NCBI RefSeq assembly: GCF_006715165.1
Contig: NZ_VFMS01000001.1
Location: 3,844,001-3,908,000 of the forward strand
Source of the DNA: Arthrobacter sp. SLBN-122
GTDB taxonomy: Bacteria; Actinomycetota; Actinomycetes; Actinomycetales; Micrococcaceae
Length of the DNA stretch: 64,000 nt
Direction: 5' to 3'
Below the pieces are notes generated by a model, which searched no databases, had not been told where the DNA came from, and saw only the letters and a program-made list of their open reading frames with translations. A program made the translations under genes and the position numbers. This document shows, in pieces, positions 8,124 through 16,510 of this stretch (within the stretch, counting starts at the first letter, position 1; every line of letters begins with the position of its first letter).

Positions 8124-8942
8124 GTAGGGTGGCGTCCTCTCCCAGACTATGCAGGGGAAGGAGAGAATCCTAGGGATCCTGCCACTGTGACCTTCAGGGG
8201 CGTCGATTCAGCTCAGGCGGTGCGGCTTACCTGATTCCTCGCTGAGCGACAATCGAGCTAGGGTGTGTCTCCTTATTGGCGTAGCCAGATGAGAACATAA
8301 TAAAGGGCGACCCGGAGCGGTAGGTGACGGCGAGTTTGTCGTATCGGGTGGCGATGCTGCGCCATTGCTTGGTCCTTGCCCGCCCTATACCGGGGCGTGG
8401 GACCTTTGCGTCTATGACGTGCGGGAAACTTCCGTCCTGGTCCAATGATGAACGTCAGCGGCCGCCCTTTCCCGTCGCACGCAACTTCAGGTCCGCGCCG
8501 AACTCAAGGGCTGCGAACAGGGCACGACGGAGCCATGTCGGACCGTGCGGTATAAGACCGGCTCAGGACACCGGGCCTCACCCTCTGTACCAGGCGAGAA
8601 TATTCATTCCATCGGGAAACCAGTCCGCTCGCGAGGAGTCCAGTCCATCGGGTAGCCGCATTCCTCTCTGGGAACCGAATGAGGGTTTAGGTTGCTTGGG
8701 CGACCAGAACGACCACCAGGTGCTCGGATCCGTGGTGATAATCGACGTCCCACGGTATGGGCGGGAAAATGTGTCGTCGACTCCTGGCGGAGACCTGCTG
8801 GACCGACGGCGGGGGATCGCCCAGGGTCCAGCGACGGAGAGGCGAGCAAGTGCGCGCGCAGAAAACATGCGATTTCCGATTACCGAGGCACTGGCAGCGC
8901 CAGTGCACAACCCGTACAACACCAAAAGAATCTCGACAAAAC
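8124..8942. other. Degraded stretch without intact gene
   Basis: About 820 bases with several open frames on both strands, none with a domain or credible start. The only recognisable content is an IS5-family transposase fragment (8309-8375, minus). The short motif CCATCGGG occurs twice between about 8600 and 8660 with no clear function. I read it as scar DNA left by insertion and deletion. Confidence 0.5.
8309..8375 (-). pseudogene. IS5-family transposase C-terminal fragment
   Basis: The minus-strand translation TKQWRSIATRYDKLAVTYRS is close to the conserved end of the DDE domain of IS5-group transposases, where the family reads KQWRGLATRYDKTA..Y. This block normally carries the catalytic Glu helix and is followed by 10-20 more residues. 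Here neither side continues as transposase, so only about 22 codons survive. No inverted repeats or target-site duplication were identified. Confidence 0.6.
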
Positions 8943-8985
8943 GCAAGGGCCTGAGCCCGGTGCAATACCGTACTCAGGCCCTTGC
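8943..8985 (-). terminator. Hairpin terminator of the MFS gene
   Basis: A perfect 13-base-pair stem, GCAAGGGCCTGAG (8943-8955) with CTCAGGCCCTTGC (8973-8985), 17-base loop. Read on the minus strand it lies about 80 bases past the MFS stop and is followed by GTTTTG. Confidence 0.75.
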
Positions 8986-9062
8986 GGCTTAGGCTTTGGC
9001 CAGTCCAACTTTCGGCGACCAGTTCAATGCGGGGTGTGGCGTTTAAATGCGCTCTTAGCTCG

Positions 9063-10460
9063 TCACTTCAAGGTGCCAGGTTTGGCAGCGAGATCGCGCC
9101 CGGCCATGCCCGGGAAAGCAGTCGCGGCCGTGAGGACCGCCGTCTCCCGCGCACTCTGCTGCACCTCGTCGAGTTCCTTGAGCGTGTACTTTTTGGTCTC
9201 CTTGGCGGTAAGGGCTGAGATCCCAGCCAGGACCATGAACCCGAGCGCGACCATGGACGGGCCGACCCAGTCTTTCAGGTCGGGGCCAGCGAGTGCTGTC
9301 GATAGAACGGGGCCGATGACGCCCGAGATGGCGAAGCCGATCTGGGTGCCCAGGGCGAGTCCGGAGACGCGCAGCCGGCCGGGGAACATCTCTGCGAAGA
9401 ACGAGGGCCAGGACGCGTTCACCATTGAGTAGAAAAGGGAGTAGTTGATGATGCCAAACAGGAAGATCAGCGACCAGTTGCCGGTCGTGATGGACCAGAG
9501 GTAGGGCACCATGGTGATGCCTACGCCGCCCGTTGCGATGAGGAACATCGTTTTGCGGCCGATCTTGTCCACAAGGAATCCTGCCAGTGGGGTGATTCCG
9601 AGGGCAATCACAGCCGAGACTGTGGTTGTCAGGAGCATGGTCGGCTTGTCCAGCTTGTATCCGGCGGTACCGAATGCCACCGAGAACGTTTGCATCATAT
9701 AGCTCGTGCCCGCGATGAGCGCACAGAATACGATCCGCAGCACCGCGCGCCAGTGGAAGCGCAGAAGGTGCCTGAGGGGGGCGACGTTCACCTTGGCGGC
9801 CTGGACCTTTACGAACTCGGGCGGCTCCTGGATGTGGCGGCGGATCAGGTACGCGGCGACGACTACGACGGCGGAGGCCCAGAACGGAAGCCGCCAACCC
9901 CAGGTCAGCAACTGCTCCGAGGGCATAGCGGCGATCGGGATGAAGACCAGCAGTGTGAGCAGCGTGCCGGAGGAGGAGCCCAACGTGGTGAAGCTCGCGA
10001 GGAACCCGCGGCGGCCCTCGGAAGCATGCTCCAGGCTCATGGTGATGGCACTGGGCTGCTCTCCGGAAAGGCACAGTCCTTGGATGACGCGGATCAGCAC
10101 GAGCAGGATCGGAGCCAGAGGACCGATCTGGGCGTACGTGGGCAGGCACCCGATCAGGAAGGTACAGCCGCCGATGCCGAACAGTGTGATCATCATGACG
10201 AATTTACGGCCACGGCGGTCACCCATCGGCCCCAAGATGAGTGAACCGAGGGGGCGTACCGCGTAACCGACTGCGAAGGTAATCATGGCGAGCAGCACGC
10301 TGATGCCCTGGGGTAGCTCGGGCGAGAAGAAGAGGACGTTCAGAATCAACGCGGACGAGGTGCCGTACACGGCGAAGTCGTAGTACTCCAGCGTTGTGCC
10401 GATCCAGGCCGCGACTGCGGCCCTGACCGGGGTCTTCTTCGGAAGTATGGTTTCAGTCAT
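9063..10460 (-). CDS. MFS transporter, metabolite:H+ symporter (MHS) type
   Basis: A 465-residue carrier with 12 predicted membrane helices. The loop 2-3 signature GDRRGRK and the N-terminal TTLEYYDFAVYG segment are typical of the MHS subfamily (ShiA, KgtP, ProP relatives), whose members import carboxylates, shikimate, citrate or betaines with protons. ATG 10460 was chosen because it follows GGAGACGAA and starts the family-like sequence; the open frame continues 57 codons upstream without resemblance. The gene stands alone, with a strong terminator downstream. Its substrate cannot be told from sequence. Confidence 0.85.
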   Translation of the reverse strand: MTETILPKKTPVRAAVAAWIGTTLEYYDFAVYGTSSALILNVLFFSPELPQGISVLLAMITFAVGYAVRPLGSLILGPMGDRRGRKFVMMITLFGIGGCTFLIGCLPTYAQIGPLAPILLVLIRVIQGLCLSGEQPSAITMSLEHASEGRRGFLASFTTLGSSSGTLLTLLVFIPIAAMPSEQLLTWGWRLPFWASAVVVVAAYLIRRHIQEPPEFVKVQAAKVNVAPLRHLLRFHWRAVLRIVFCALIAGTSYMMQTFSVAFGTAGYKLDKPTMLLTTTVSAVIALGITPLAGFLVDKIGRKTMFLIATGGVGITMVPYLWSITTGNWSLIFLFGIINYSLFYSMVNASWPSFFAEMFPGRLRVSGLALGTQIGFAISGVIGPVLSTALAGPDLKDWVGPSMVALGFMVLAGISALTAKETKKYTLKELDEVQQSARETAVLTAATAFPGMAGRDLAAKPGTLK

Positions 10461-10783
10461 TTCGTCTCCGTTGGCGATGGGTGAACACCGGCTGCCGCTA
10501 CACCTGGGCTCTCGGAGCGAGATCTCGAGTGGGATGTCCGGCTGGTCCTGCTGTGAGCTCTCTCGCAAGTCGTATTTACGGCTTTGCGGACTGGCCTCAG
10601 AAATCAAGTTAACGTTTGCGGTGTGGGTCACACAAAGTCCGCTTTTGTGTCCCTACATAGCGATTCGTTATGGCCTGGAGTCGAAAAAACGGAGACCGCT
10701 GGTCCCTCCATAGGACTCCTTCACAGCATTGGTTGGTAAATGAACTGGATCTCAACGAAGTGGGTTTGACGCGGGGCGGGCCT
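10461..10783. promoter_or_regulatory. Upstream region of MFS gene with overlapping palindromes
   Basis: About 320 non-coding bases. At 10621-10633 is GTGTG-GGT-CACAC and, overlapping it, CACAAA-N7-TTTGTG at 10631-10649, both perfect inverted repeats. They lie about 160-190 bases upstream of the MFS start and could be operators of an unlinked regulator. Nothing else stands out. Confidence 0.4.
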
Positions 10784-11706
10784 TTACACGACGCCGTACC
10801 GCTTCCTCAACCAGTTCGGACATCCATGGCCGGTGGCCCCGGTGAAACACCATCCCCGGGGTAGTCCCTCGATGGAATGGACGGAGCCGGCAATGTCGAT
10901 GGTGATGCGGCCGTCGCCGAGCGGGGCGTTGGAGATGTGCAGGTCCCCGAAGGACTGGGGAAGGACGGGATCGAGCCAGACTCCACCGGCTGAGACAACC
11001 CGGTCATAACGCATGAGGCTGGACACGATCTGGATGGGTGCGGTGGCTGCCCATGCCTGGGGCGAGCAGGCGGTGGGGTATGGAACGGGAGTGGTGAGGT
11101 GGTCACGGCTGAAACCGCAGAACAGTTCCGGGAGGCGGCCGACACCCGATATTGGAGGGTGTTACCGGAAACGTCGGCGCCAGGAGCGTGGATAGCGGTG
11201 CCCTTGCGGACGTCCTGCCAGCTGCCCCGAATGGTGAGCATTCCGTCGTCGGCTTCCCGTGTTTCCTCCCAACGTCGCCGGATCCGTGCCTCCTTCACCT
11301 CGAAGAGGTCCGCGTAGTAGGCCCCTGTTTCCAGGACGATGAGGCACTCAGCAGGCTCCTGGGAGTAGTTGTGGACGGTGAGCTGCTCCTGGAGGCCGGC
11401 CCCCACTTCCCGCAACCGTTCCACGATAAGTGGGCTGTCCGCGTAACCGTCGGACCGGGGGATCCTTGCAACAAATGCGGCACGGAACGGCTCCTTTGTC
11501 TCCGCTGTGAGCGGTTCAAGCACCTTTCCATCCACTGTCAGGCGCCAGATTGACAGGATCCTGACATCGGCCACGAAGAGGCCATGCAGCGGATCGGCTT
11601 GAATATCCCCGTTGGATGACGAAATACAGAAGGATGAGCCCTCGACAAACGTCACAGAGCCAGCCCCCAGTGGACCGGCCGCCGTATCCGCATTCCACCC
11701 AGCCAT
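10784..11706 (-). pseudogene. Glycogen-debranching (amylo-alpha-1,6-glucosidase) family gene with large internal deletion
   Basis: The first about 185 codons from ATG 11706 encode the GDE_N_bis N-terminal domain (SVTFVEGSSFCISSSNGDI, HGLFVADVRILS, LQEQLTVHNYS). Near 11140-11150 the protein jumps, in another frame, to the C-terminal end of the same family: GRLPELFCGFSRD, then VPYPTACSPQAWAAT, continuing to the stop at 10784. The central (alpha/alpha)6 catalytic domain with the Asp/Glu residues is missing, so roughly 350-400 codons were lost and the frames no longer agree. The product cannot be active. Intact homologues are about 650-720 residues. Confidence 0.8.
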
Positions 11707-11909
11707 TCCGGCCTCCTCCGCGCCTTACCGAAGCGCCGTACAGGCAGACATCATGCTTGCGGCGGCCTCTTCGAAAAGACGCTACGCTTGCTTGCCAGTC
11801 GCGGCCAGAGCGGAGGCGCGAAGCTAAGCCGGAGCTCCTCGGCGCCGGTGTCCGCAAGGGACAACTGGTCGGAAGGCGGCGGGCCGCGGATCAGATCCGC
11901 CGGGACGGA

Positions 11910-12446
11910 TCATCCTGACTGGGCCACACGCAAACCCACGCCCCTGGTCATCTTGCGGATCTCGTCGGACTTCAGTCCGCTTGCGCCGGCCAGTTGGTAG
12001 TCATCAAGGAGTCGGGACTTCCTGGCCATGGCCAGTACCTGCGTGCGTTCTTCTTCCGCGGCATTCCGCGTGCCATCGGCCGCCGCCAACTCCGCAGTTA
12101 ATCCGGCAATGAGGCGAAGATGTCCGCTTCGGGTTTGGTCTGTGGGGTACAGCTCGCCGCGTGCCAGCGCGGCAGAGCGAACACTGGCGGCAGGCAGGCC
12201 GGCGGCCTTTGCGACGGCGGCAACCTTTACGCCGTCACACAGGGCCTGGGCAATGCAGTCACCCAGCTCCGCGGTGAGGGCACGCACCCTGCTGGACCGG
12301 AGCGCGATGGTCGTCCGCAGTTGGGCCAGCATGGCCAGGGCTTGCTCCGCGCGGGCAGTGGTGGGGTCCGCCTTCGGCCCGCCCCGGTACCGGTAGGCGG
12401 CCACCCCGGTTCCGCCCGTCCCGGTGCCGGCTGTACGCAAAAGCAT
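11910..12446 (-). CDS. Hypothetical protein with HTH-like segments
   Basis: 178 residues from ATG 12446, chosen because AGGA sits 4 bases upstream; the frame extends 25 codons further without an RBS. The protein is Ala-rich and helical. GVKVAAVAKAAGLPAASVRS resembles a helix-turn-helix of sigma-70 region 4 or of small actinobacterial DNA-binding proteins, and a second similar segment, AGASGLKSDEIRKMTRGVGL, closes the chain. No ligand domain. A DNA-binding role is plausible but unproven. Confidence 0.55.
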   Translation of the reverse strand: MLLRTAGTGTGGTGVAAYRYRGGPKADPTTARAEQALAMLAQLRTTIALRSSRVRALTAELGDCIAQALCDGVKVAAVAKAAGLPAASVRSAALARGELYPTDQTRSGHLRLIAGLTAELAAADGTRNAAEEERTQVLAMARKSRLLDDYQLAGASGLKSDEIRKMTRGVGLRVAQSG

Positions 12447-12806
12447 CCGTTCCTGAATCTCTCTACCCGGCACCACTGCTCCTTGTCTCCGTGGTGTTTC
12501 ACTGTCAGCGCCACGTCCCATGGATAGGGGGCTTTTCCCATTGTTCGCCCCGCAGGGCCTGAAAGGACCGTCGCCGGGGCCGGCGCTGTTCCGGCTTTGG
12601 GTCCGCTGTCCACCCTGCAGGTTACGCGGCTGGCAAGCCCGGCAGGCAATACCGAAAGTGCGTGGAGCAATACGGAAAAGTTCTGGCTGCTCCCGTCATA
12701 AGGGCTGCTTATCTGTCCACGCACTTTAGGTCTTATCCAAGAGGGCGGCTCCTTCCCTAGGCTCGAATGAACCACCCTCATCCGTACCGGAAGCCTGGAA
12801 GAGAAC
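12447..12806. other. Intergenic region upstream of the aminotransferase
   Basis: About 360 non-coding bases between divergent genes. Its last 150 bases are less GC-rich and contain the LysR-type box at 12698-12712, which makes this the likely promoter region of the aminotransferase-aldolase pair. Nothing else was recognised. Confidence 0.5.
12698..12712. promoter_or_regulatory. LysR-type operator upstream of aminotransferase
   Basis: ATAAGGGCTGCTTAT, an inverted repeat ATAAG-N5-CTTAT with the T-N11-A signature of LysR-family boxes, 95 bases before the aminotransferase start. A copy matching at 13 of 15 bases lies at 15259-15273, next to the LysR gene of the same island. Confidence 0.6.
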
Positions 12807-14015
12807 ATGCCTGAATTCGTGCCCGCATCACGCGTAACCCGTATCAAATCCTCACCCAGCGTTGCCGCGGCGGCCCGTGTGCGGGAGCTCAAGGCCGAGG
12901 GCCGCCGGATCCTGGACCTGACGGTCGGAGAATCGGATTTCGACACGCCGCAGCACATCAAGGACGCTGCCATCGCAGCCATCGGCCGCGGTGAAACCAA
13001 GTACACGTCGGTTACCGGGACGCCCGAATTGCAAAAGGCCATCCTGCAGACGCTGCAGCGCAAAACCGGCCAGCAGTACACCCCGGCTGAGATCACCATC
13101 GGCGGCGGCGGGAAGCAGGTCATCTTCACCGCATTCATGGCCACCCTGGACCAGGGCGACGAGGTTGTCATCCCCGCACCGTACTGGGTCTCCTACCCGG
13201 ACATGGTGCTCGCCAACGAAGGCACCCCCGTCATCGTTTCCTGCGGCGGAGAAACCGGCTTTAAACTCACCCCTGCGGCCCTGGCAGGGGCACTGACGGA
13301 GCGCACCAAATGGGTCATCCTCAACACGCCGTCCAACCCCACAGGAGCTGTCTACTCCCGCGAGGAACTGGCCGGCCTGGCCGCCGTCCTTCAGGACCAT
13401 CCGGCCGTCTACGTCCTCACCGATGAGATCTACGACGAGATCCACTTTGGGGAGGAGCCCGTCACCAGCCTGGTGGCCGTTGCTCCTGAGCTCAAGGACC
13501 GGGTGCTAATTACCAATGGCGTTTCCAAGGCCTATGCCATGACGGGCTGGCGCCTGGGCTATGCCGGTGGGCCGGCGCCCCTGGTGGCTGCCATCAACAA
13601 GCTGCAGTCCCAGATGTCCTCCTGCCCGTCCTCCATCAGCCAGGCGGCTGCCGCCGCTGCACTCACCGGAGACCAGGCATTCGTCCGCGAAAGCGTGGAC
13701 GTGTACCGCGAACGGCGCGACGCGGCCATCACCGGGCTGAACGCCGTCAACGGCCTGCAGTGCACGACGCCGGATGGAGCCTTTTACGCCTACGTCAACT
13801 GCGCAGGGGTCGTCGGCAAGACGACGCCCGATGGCAGGCAAATCACCAACGACGAGGACTTCACGCTGTACCTGCTGGAAGCAGCATCTGTTGCCGTCAT
13901 CCAGGGTTCGGCCTACGGACTGAGCCCATATTTCCGGATCTCCTACGCCAACGGGCTGCCGGTGATCGAGGAATCGATTGCCGCCATTGAAAAGGCCGTC
14001 ACGGCACTGGCCTGA
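12807..14015 (+). CDS. PLP-dependent class I aminotransferase (aspartate aminotransferase-like)
   Basis: A 402-residue fold-type I aminotransferase. The Schiff-base lysine is Lys241 in NGVSKAYAMTGWRLGY, with NTPSNPTG (residues 173-180) and DEIYDEIHF (206-214) as the cofactor pocket and FRISYANG with the substrate-carboxylate Arg near the C-terminus. RBS GGAAGAGAAC precedes ATG 12807. It lies 45 bases upstream of a RraA/HMG-type aldolase, so the pair probably degrades a 4-substituted 4-hydroxyglutamate-like amino acid: transamination to a 4-hydroxy-2-oxo acid, then retro-aldol cleavage to pyruvate or oxaloacetate products. That pathway is inferred from adjacency only. Confidence 0.9.
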   Translation: MPEFVPASRVTRIKSSPSVAAAARVRELKAEGRRILDLTVGESDFDTPQHIKDAAIAAIGRGETKYTSVTGTPELQKAILQTLQRKTGQQYTPAEITIGGGGKQVIFTAFMATLDQGDEVVIPAPYWVSYPDMVLANEGTPVIVSCGGETGFKLTPAALAGALTERTKWVILNTPSNPTGAVYSREELAGLAAVLQDHPAVYVLTDEIYDEIHFGEEPVTSLVAVAPELKDRVLITNGVSKAYAMTGWRLGYAGGPAPLVAAINKLQSQMSSCPSSISQAAAAAALTGDQAFVRESVDVYRERRDAAITGLNAVNGLQCTTPDGAFYAYVNCAGVVGKTTPDGRQITNDEDFTLYLLEAASVAVIQGSAYGLSPYFRISYANGLPVIEESIAAIEKAVTALA

Positions 14016-14060
14016 CCCAACCATCCAATTGCCTAATCTTTCAACAACCAGGAGCACCCC

Positions 14061-14756
14061 ATGATCCACGTCAAAACGAAATTCGATCGGCCCTCGGAGG
14101 ACGCCATTCAGCGCCTTTCCAAGTTCTCCTCCGCTACCGTGCATGAAGCACAGGGCCGCAAGGGCGCCCTGAGCTCCAGGATTAAGCCCATCGAGCGCAG
14201 CATGACGTTCTGCGGACCCGCCGTCACCGTGGTCTGTGCACCACGTGACAACCTCATGCTCCAGGTGGCCATCCACTATGCGCAGAAAGGCGACGTTGTC
14301 CTGGTAGCAGCGGGCGAGTACGAGGAAGCCGGGACATTCGGCGATGTGCTGGGCAACGCAATGAAGGCGAAAGGCCTGGCAGGCATGGTCACGGATTCCG
14401 GTGTCCGCGACACCAAGGACCTGATCGAACTCGGCCTGCCGGTGTTCTCCGGCAGCGTCTGCATCAAGGGGACCGTCAAGGAAACCATTGGCCCCATCAA
14501 CCATCCCCTGGTGTTCGGCGACGAAATCGTCTACCCGGGCGATGTCCTGCTGGGTGACGCTGACGGCGTGGTGGTGGTCCGGAAGGATGAGATCGAGGAG
14601 GTCATCCGCCTGTCCCAGGCACGGGTGGACGCCGAGGACGACCTCATCCGCCGGTACAAGGATGGCGGCACCACCATAGAGTTGTGCAAACTGACTGACG
14701 TGCTGAAGGCCAAGGGCCTGCTGGTGGAGGACGCCGAACTGGAGCCGGCCCTGTAG
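14061..14756 (+). CDS. RraA-fold aldolase (4-hydroxy-4-methyl-2-oxoglutarate / 4-carboxy-4-hydroxy-2-oxoadipate type)
   Basis: 231 residues of the class II pyruvate aldolase family (HMG/CHA aldolase; LigK and ProA relatives), which shares the RraA fold. Landmarks are SSATVHEAQGRKGAL, CGPAVTV, VVLVAAG, the catalytic DSGVRDTKDLIELG with the key Arg-Asp pair, and GDADGVVVV. The length and the C-terminal helical extension (residues 180-231) fit CHA/HMG aldolases rather than the shorter RNase E regulator RraA, and there is no RNase E context here. Expected reaction: divalent-metal-dependent retro-aldol cleavage releasing pyruvate, often with oxaloacetate decarboxylase activity. It is co-directional with the aminotransferase. 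Confidence 0.85.
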   Translation: MIHVKTKFDRPSEDAIQRLSKFSSATVHEAQGRKGALSSRIKPIERSMTFCGPAVTVVCAPRDNLMLQVAIHYAQKGDVVLVAAGEYEEAGTFGDVLGNAMKAKGLAGMVTDSGVRDTKDLIELGLPVFSGSVCIKGTVKETIGPINHPLVFGDEIVYPGDVLLGDADGVVVVRKDEIEEVIRLSQARVDAEDDLIRRYKDGGTTIELCKLTDVLKAKGLLVEDAELEPAL

Positions 14757-14776
14757 TCACCTATCCCCATCGATTG

Positions 14777-14820
14777 CTGGGTATTTGTCGTTATGACCCC
14801 TTAAAACGGCAAATACCCGG
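14777..14820. repeat. Long hairpin after the aldolase gene
   Basis: Arms 14777-14792 and 14805-14820 pair over 16 bases with two G-U wobbles (CTGGGTATTTGTCGTT against the complement ending AAATACCCGG), 12-base loop. There is no T-run after it. It lies 20 bases past the aldolase stop and before a second, terminator-like hairpin. Confidence 0.65.
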
Positions 14821-14843
14821 CATTCGACACGGTTAAGCCAAGA

Positions 14844-14880
14844 GGCCCGGGGTTCCTTTCGGAACTCCGGGCCTTCCTCT
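14844..14880 (+). terminator. Rho-independent terminator of aminotransferase-aldolase unit
   Basis: A 13-base-pair stem, 14844-14856 with 14861-14873 (GGCCCGGGGTTCC paired with GGAACTCCGGGCC, one G-U), tetraloop TTTC, followed by the pyrimidine run TTCCTCTT. Confidence 0.75.
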
Positions 14881-14904
14881 TGCCGCTTTAGAGTCGATGA
14901 GCCG

Positions 14905-15147
14905 TCAGTTCATGCCGGGCAGGAGGTAGGCGGGCGGCCCTGCCTGCGCGTCCTCCAGATACCACATGGTGGTGCCGCGCCTGCCTGGGGGCATCATGCT
15001 TCCCTCGAACACGAAGACGGGCTCAGTGGCGGCCCCGTCCTCGGGACGCCAAAAACCGTTGGTGGGGCAATGTGAACCGGTGCTGGCTTTCAGCTGGATT
15101 CTTCTTTCAGCTGTCTTCCGGTAGTGCAGGCTGGTGATCTTCTTCAT
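14905..15147 (-). CDS. Small conserved-looking protein, unknown function
   Basis: 80 residues, RBS GGAG before ATG 15147. The chain contains ASTGSHCPTNGFW, then VFVFEGSMMPPGR and TTMWYLED. This GxxCPxxGxW...F..G..MP arrangement recurs in small beta-rich proteins of Gram-positive and proteobacterial genomes whose function I cannot name. One Cys, no signal peptide, no membrane helix. A LysR-type box (15259-15273) sits upstream, so it may belong to the same regulon as the catabolic genes around it. Confidence 0.55.
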   Translation of the reverse strand: MKKITSLHYRKTAERRIQLKASTGSHCPTNGFWRPEDGAATEPVFVFEGSMMPPGRRGTTMWYLEDAQAGPPAYLLPGMN

Positions 15148-15258
15148 GGCTGGGCTCCAGGGAATTTATTGCCGCGGTATCGCCTTCAGCGAAACCTTTA
15201 TGGCTTTTATCCTAGAACGCACGCAATTCCATGAATAAGACTAAAGCGGCGTGACCTG

Positions 15259-15273
15259 ATAAGGCCCGCTTAT
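15259..15273. promoter_or_regulatory. LysR-type operator upstream of the small 80-residue gene
   Basis: ATAAGGCCCGCTTAT, inverted repeat ATAAG-N5-CTTAT, 13 of 15 bases identical to the site at 12698-12712. It overlaps the last codons of the LysR gene and precedes the minus-strand gene ending at 14905. Confidence 0.6.
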
Positions 15274-16220
15274 GATGCCTCGAACGGTGCGGCGGGGAGC
15301 GGGGAATATTTACTCTGGAGCATTTCCTGCAGCATTTCCTTGAGTACCAGCAGGACGGCGGACGCGGCTTCCGACAAAGGTTCATGATCGGGCGTGCACA
15401 ACGCAATCCTGCACTGCAGTGCAGGCTCAATGATCCTCAGGACCCGGAAGTCCTCCTCATGGAACAGGGCGTCCGCCGCTGACTTGGGCAGGATGGTCGC
15501 TCCGAGGTCGGTGCGCAGCAGCCGGGTGAGGGAGGGGACGGATTCCACTTCGCCCACCAGCTTCAGCTTCAACCCCCTGCTGTCGATGCCCGCCTGAACC
15601 ACCTGCCGAAGGGTGTGGATCTGTTCCGGCAGGAAGAGCCCCACGGCAGCCACCTCGTCCAGCGTGATGGTGTTCGCTGTGGACGCTACCGGGAGCTCCC
15701 GGCGGGAGTTCACAATAAGGTACAGGTCCTCGACGATGAGTGTGGTGAACTGCACCCCGCGGATGGGCCCTGGTTCATAGATGAGCGCCATGTCCAACCG
15801 TCCGTTTTTTATGGCCTCACTCAGCACACCGCCGTAGATCTCGGTCAGGTGCAGCACGATGTCCGGGTAGCGGCGTCCCACTTCGCTGATGATCCGGGGA
15901 GTGAGGCTTGAGGCCATGCTGTAGGGAGCGATCGCTATGGAGACGCGGCCCGAAGGCGCCGCTCCTGACGCTGCCACATCTATCCTGGCCTGCTCCACGA
16001 GCCGCAGGATGGTCTGCGCGTGCCGGTACAGGGTATGGCCGGCCGCTGTGGGCTCCACCCCCTGCTTGCTCCGGATCAGGAGCCGCTGTTTCAGCTCCGT
16101 TTCAAGGGCCGACACCTGCTGGCTCAGCGCGGGCTGGGCCACGTGGAGGGCGGCGGCCGCCTTGGTGATGCTTCCTGAGTCGACGATCTTGACGAAGTAC
16201 GCCAGCTTCCGGGTGTCCAT
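15270..16220 (-). CDS. LysR-family transcriptional regulator (Nac/CbbR-like)
   Basis: 316 residues from ATG 16220, chosen for AGGAG 6 bases upstream; an in-frame ATG at 16265 has no RBS. The N-terminal winged HTH reads DTRKLAYFVKIVDSGSIT, then AALHVAQPALSQQV. Residues about 90-300 are the type 2 periplasmic-binding fold that senses a small metabolite. The gene is divergent from the pxp operon across a 396-base AT-rich intergenic region and close to the two ATAAG-N5-CTTAT boxes. It is the best candidate regulator of both the pxp genes and the aminotransferase-aldolase pair. The effector is unknown; 5-oxoproline or a related amino acid is a guess. Confidence 0.9.
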   Translation of the reverse strand: MDTRKLAYFVKIVDSGSITKAAAALHVAQPALSQQVSALETELKQRLLIRSKQGVEPTAAGHTLYRHAQTILRLVEQARIDVAASGAAPSGRVSIAIAPYSMASSLTPRIISEVGRRYPDIVLHLTEIYGGVLSEAIKNGRLDMALIYEPGPIRGVQFTTLIVEDLYLIVNSRRELPVASTANTITLDEVAAVGLFLPEQIHTLRQVVQAGIDSRGLKLKLVGEVESVPSLTRLLRTDLGATILPKSAADALFHEEDFRVLRIIEPALQCRIALCTPDHEPLSEAASAVLLVLKEMLQEMLQSKYSPLPAAPFEAS

Positions 16221-16260
16221 AGCACTCCTCTTTTCCAGCGGGGACGGCACAGCATGCGGG

Positions 16261-16306
16261 GTCATACGTTGGCGCTATGGCGGGACAGGCATTACGTCTT
16301 TGTGTG
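16261..16306 (+). repeat. Imperfect direct repeat, left copy
   Basis: Starts GTCATA and ends CATTACGTCTTTGTGTG. The partner at 16511-16557 starts GTCATAACC and ends CATTCGTCTTTGTGTGG. The last 12 bases, CGTCTTTGTGTG, are identical; the middle is diverged. Confidence 0.55.
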
Positions 16307-16510
16307 ATCCGAGTCTCGGGCATAGGTTAATTGCAGATGACTTTCCAATGACCAAGACATTCTATCCCCGCCCAGCCATCGCCGATTTTGATGATGGCAT
16401 ATGTTTTTTGCATAAGCAGGGAAAGAGCTTATTGGCAGAACCATTTTTACAGTTACGAAACAAGAGCCGCGGTACATTCCTTAAGGTTGATGCCAATAGC
16501 GCCGGTGAAC

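Noticed and set aside
8324..8992. 222-codon plus-strand frame across the IS5 remnant and terminator
   Set aside because: Crosses a hairpin terminator and an antisense transposase scrap; no start signal or domain.
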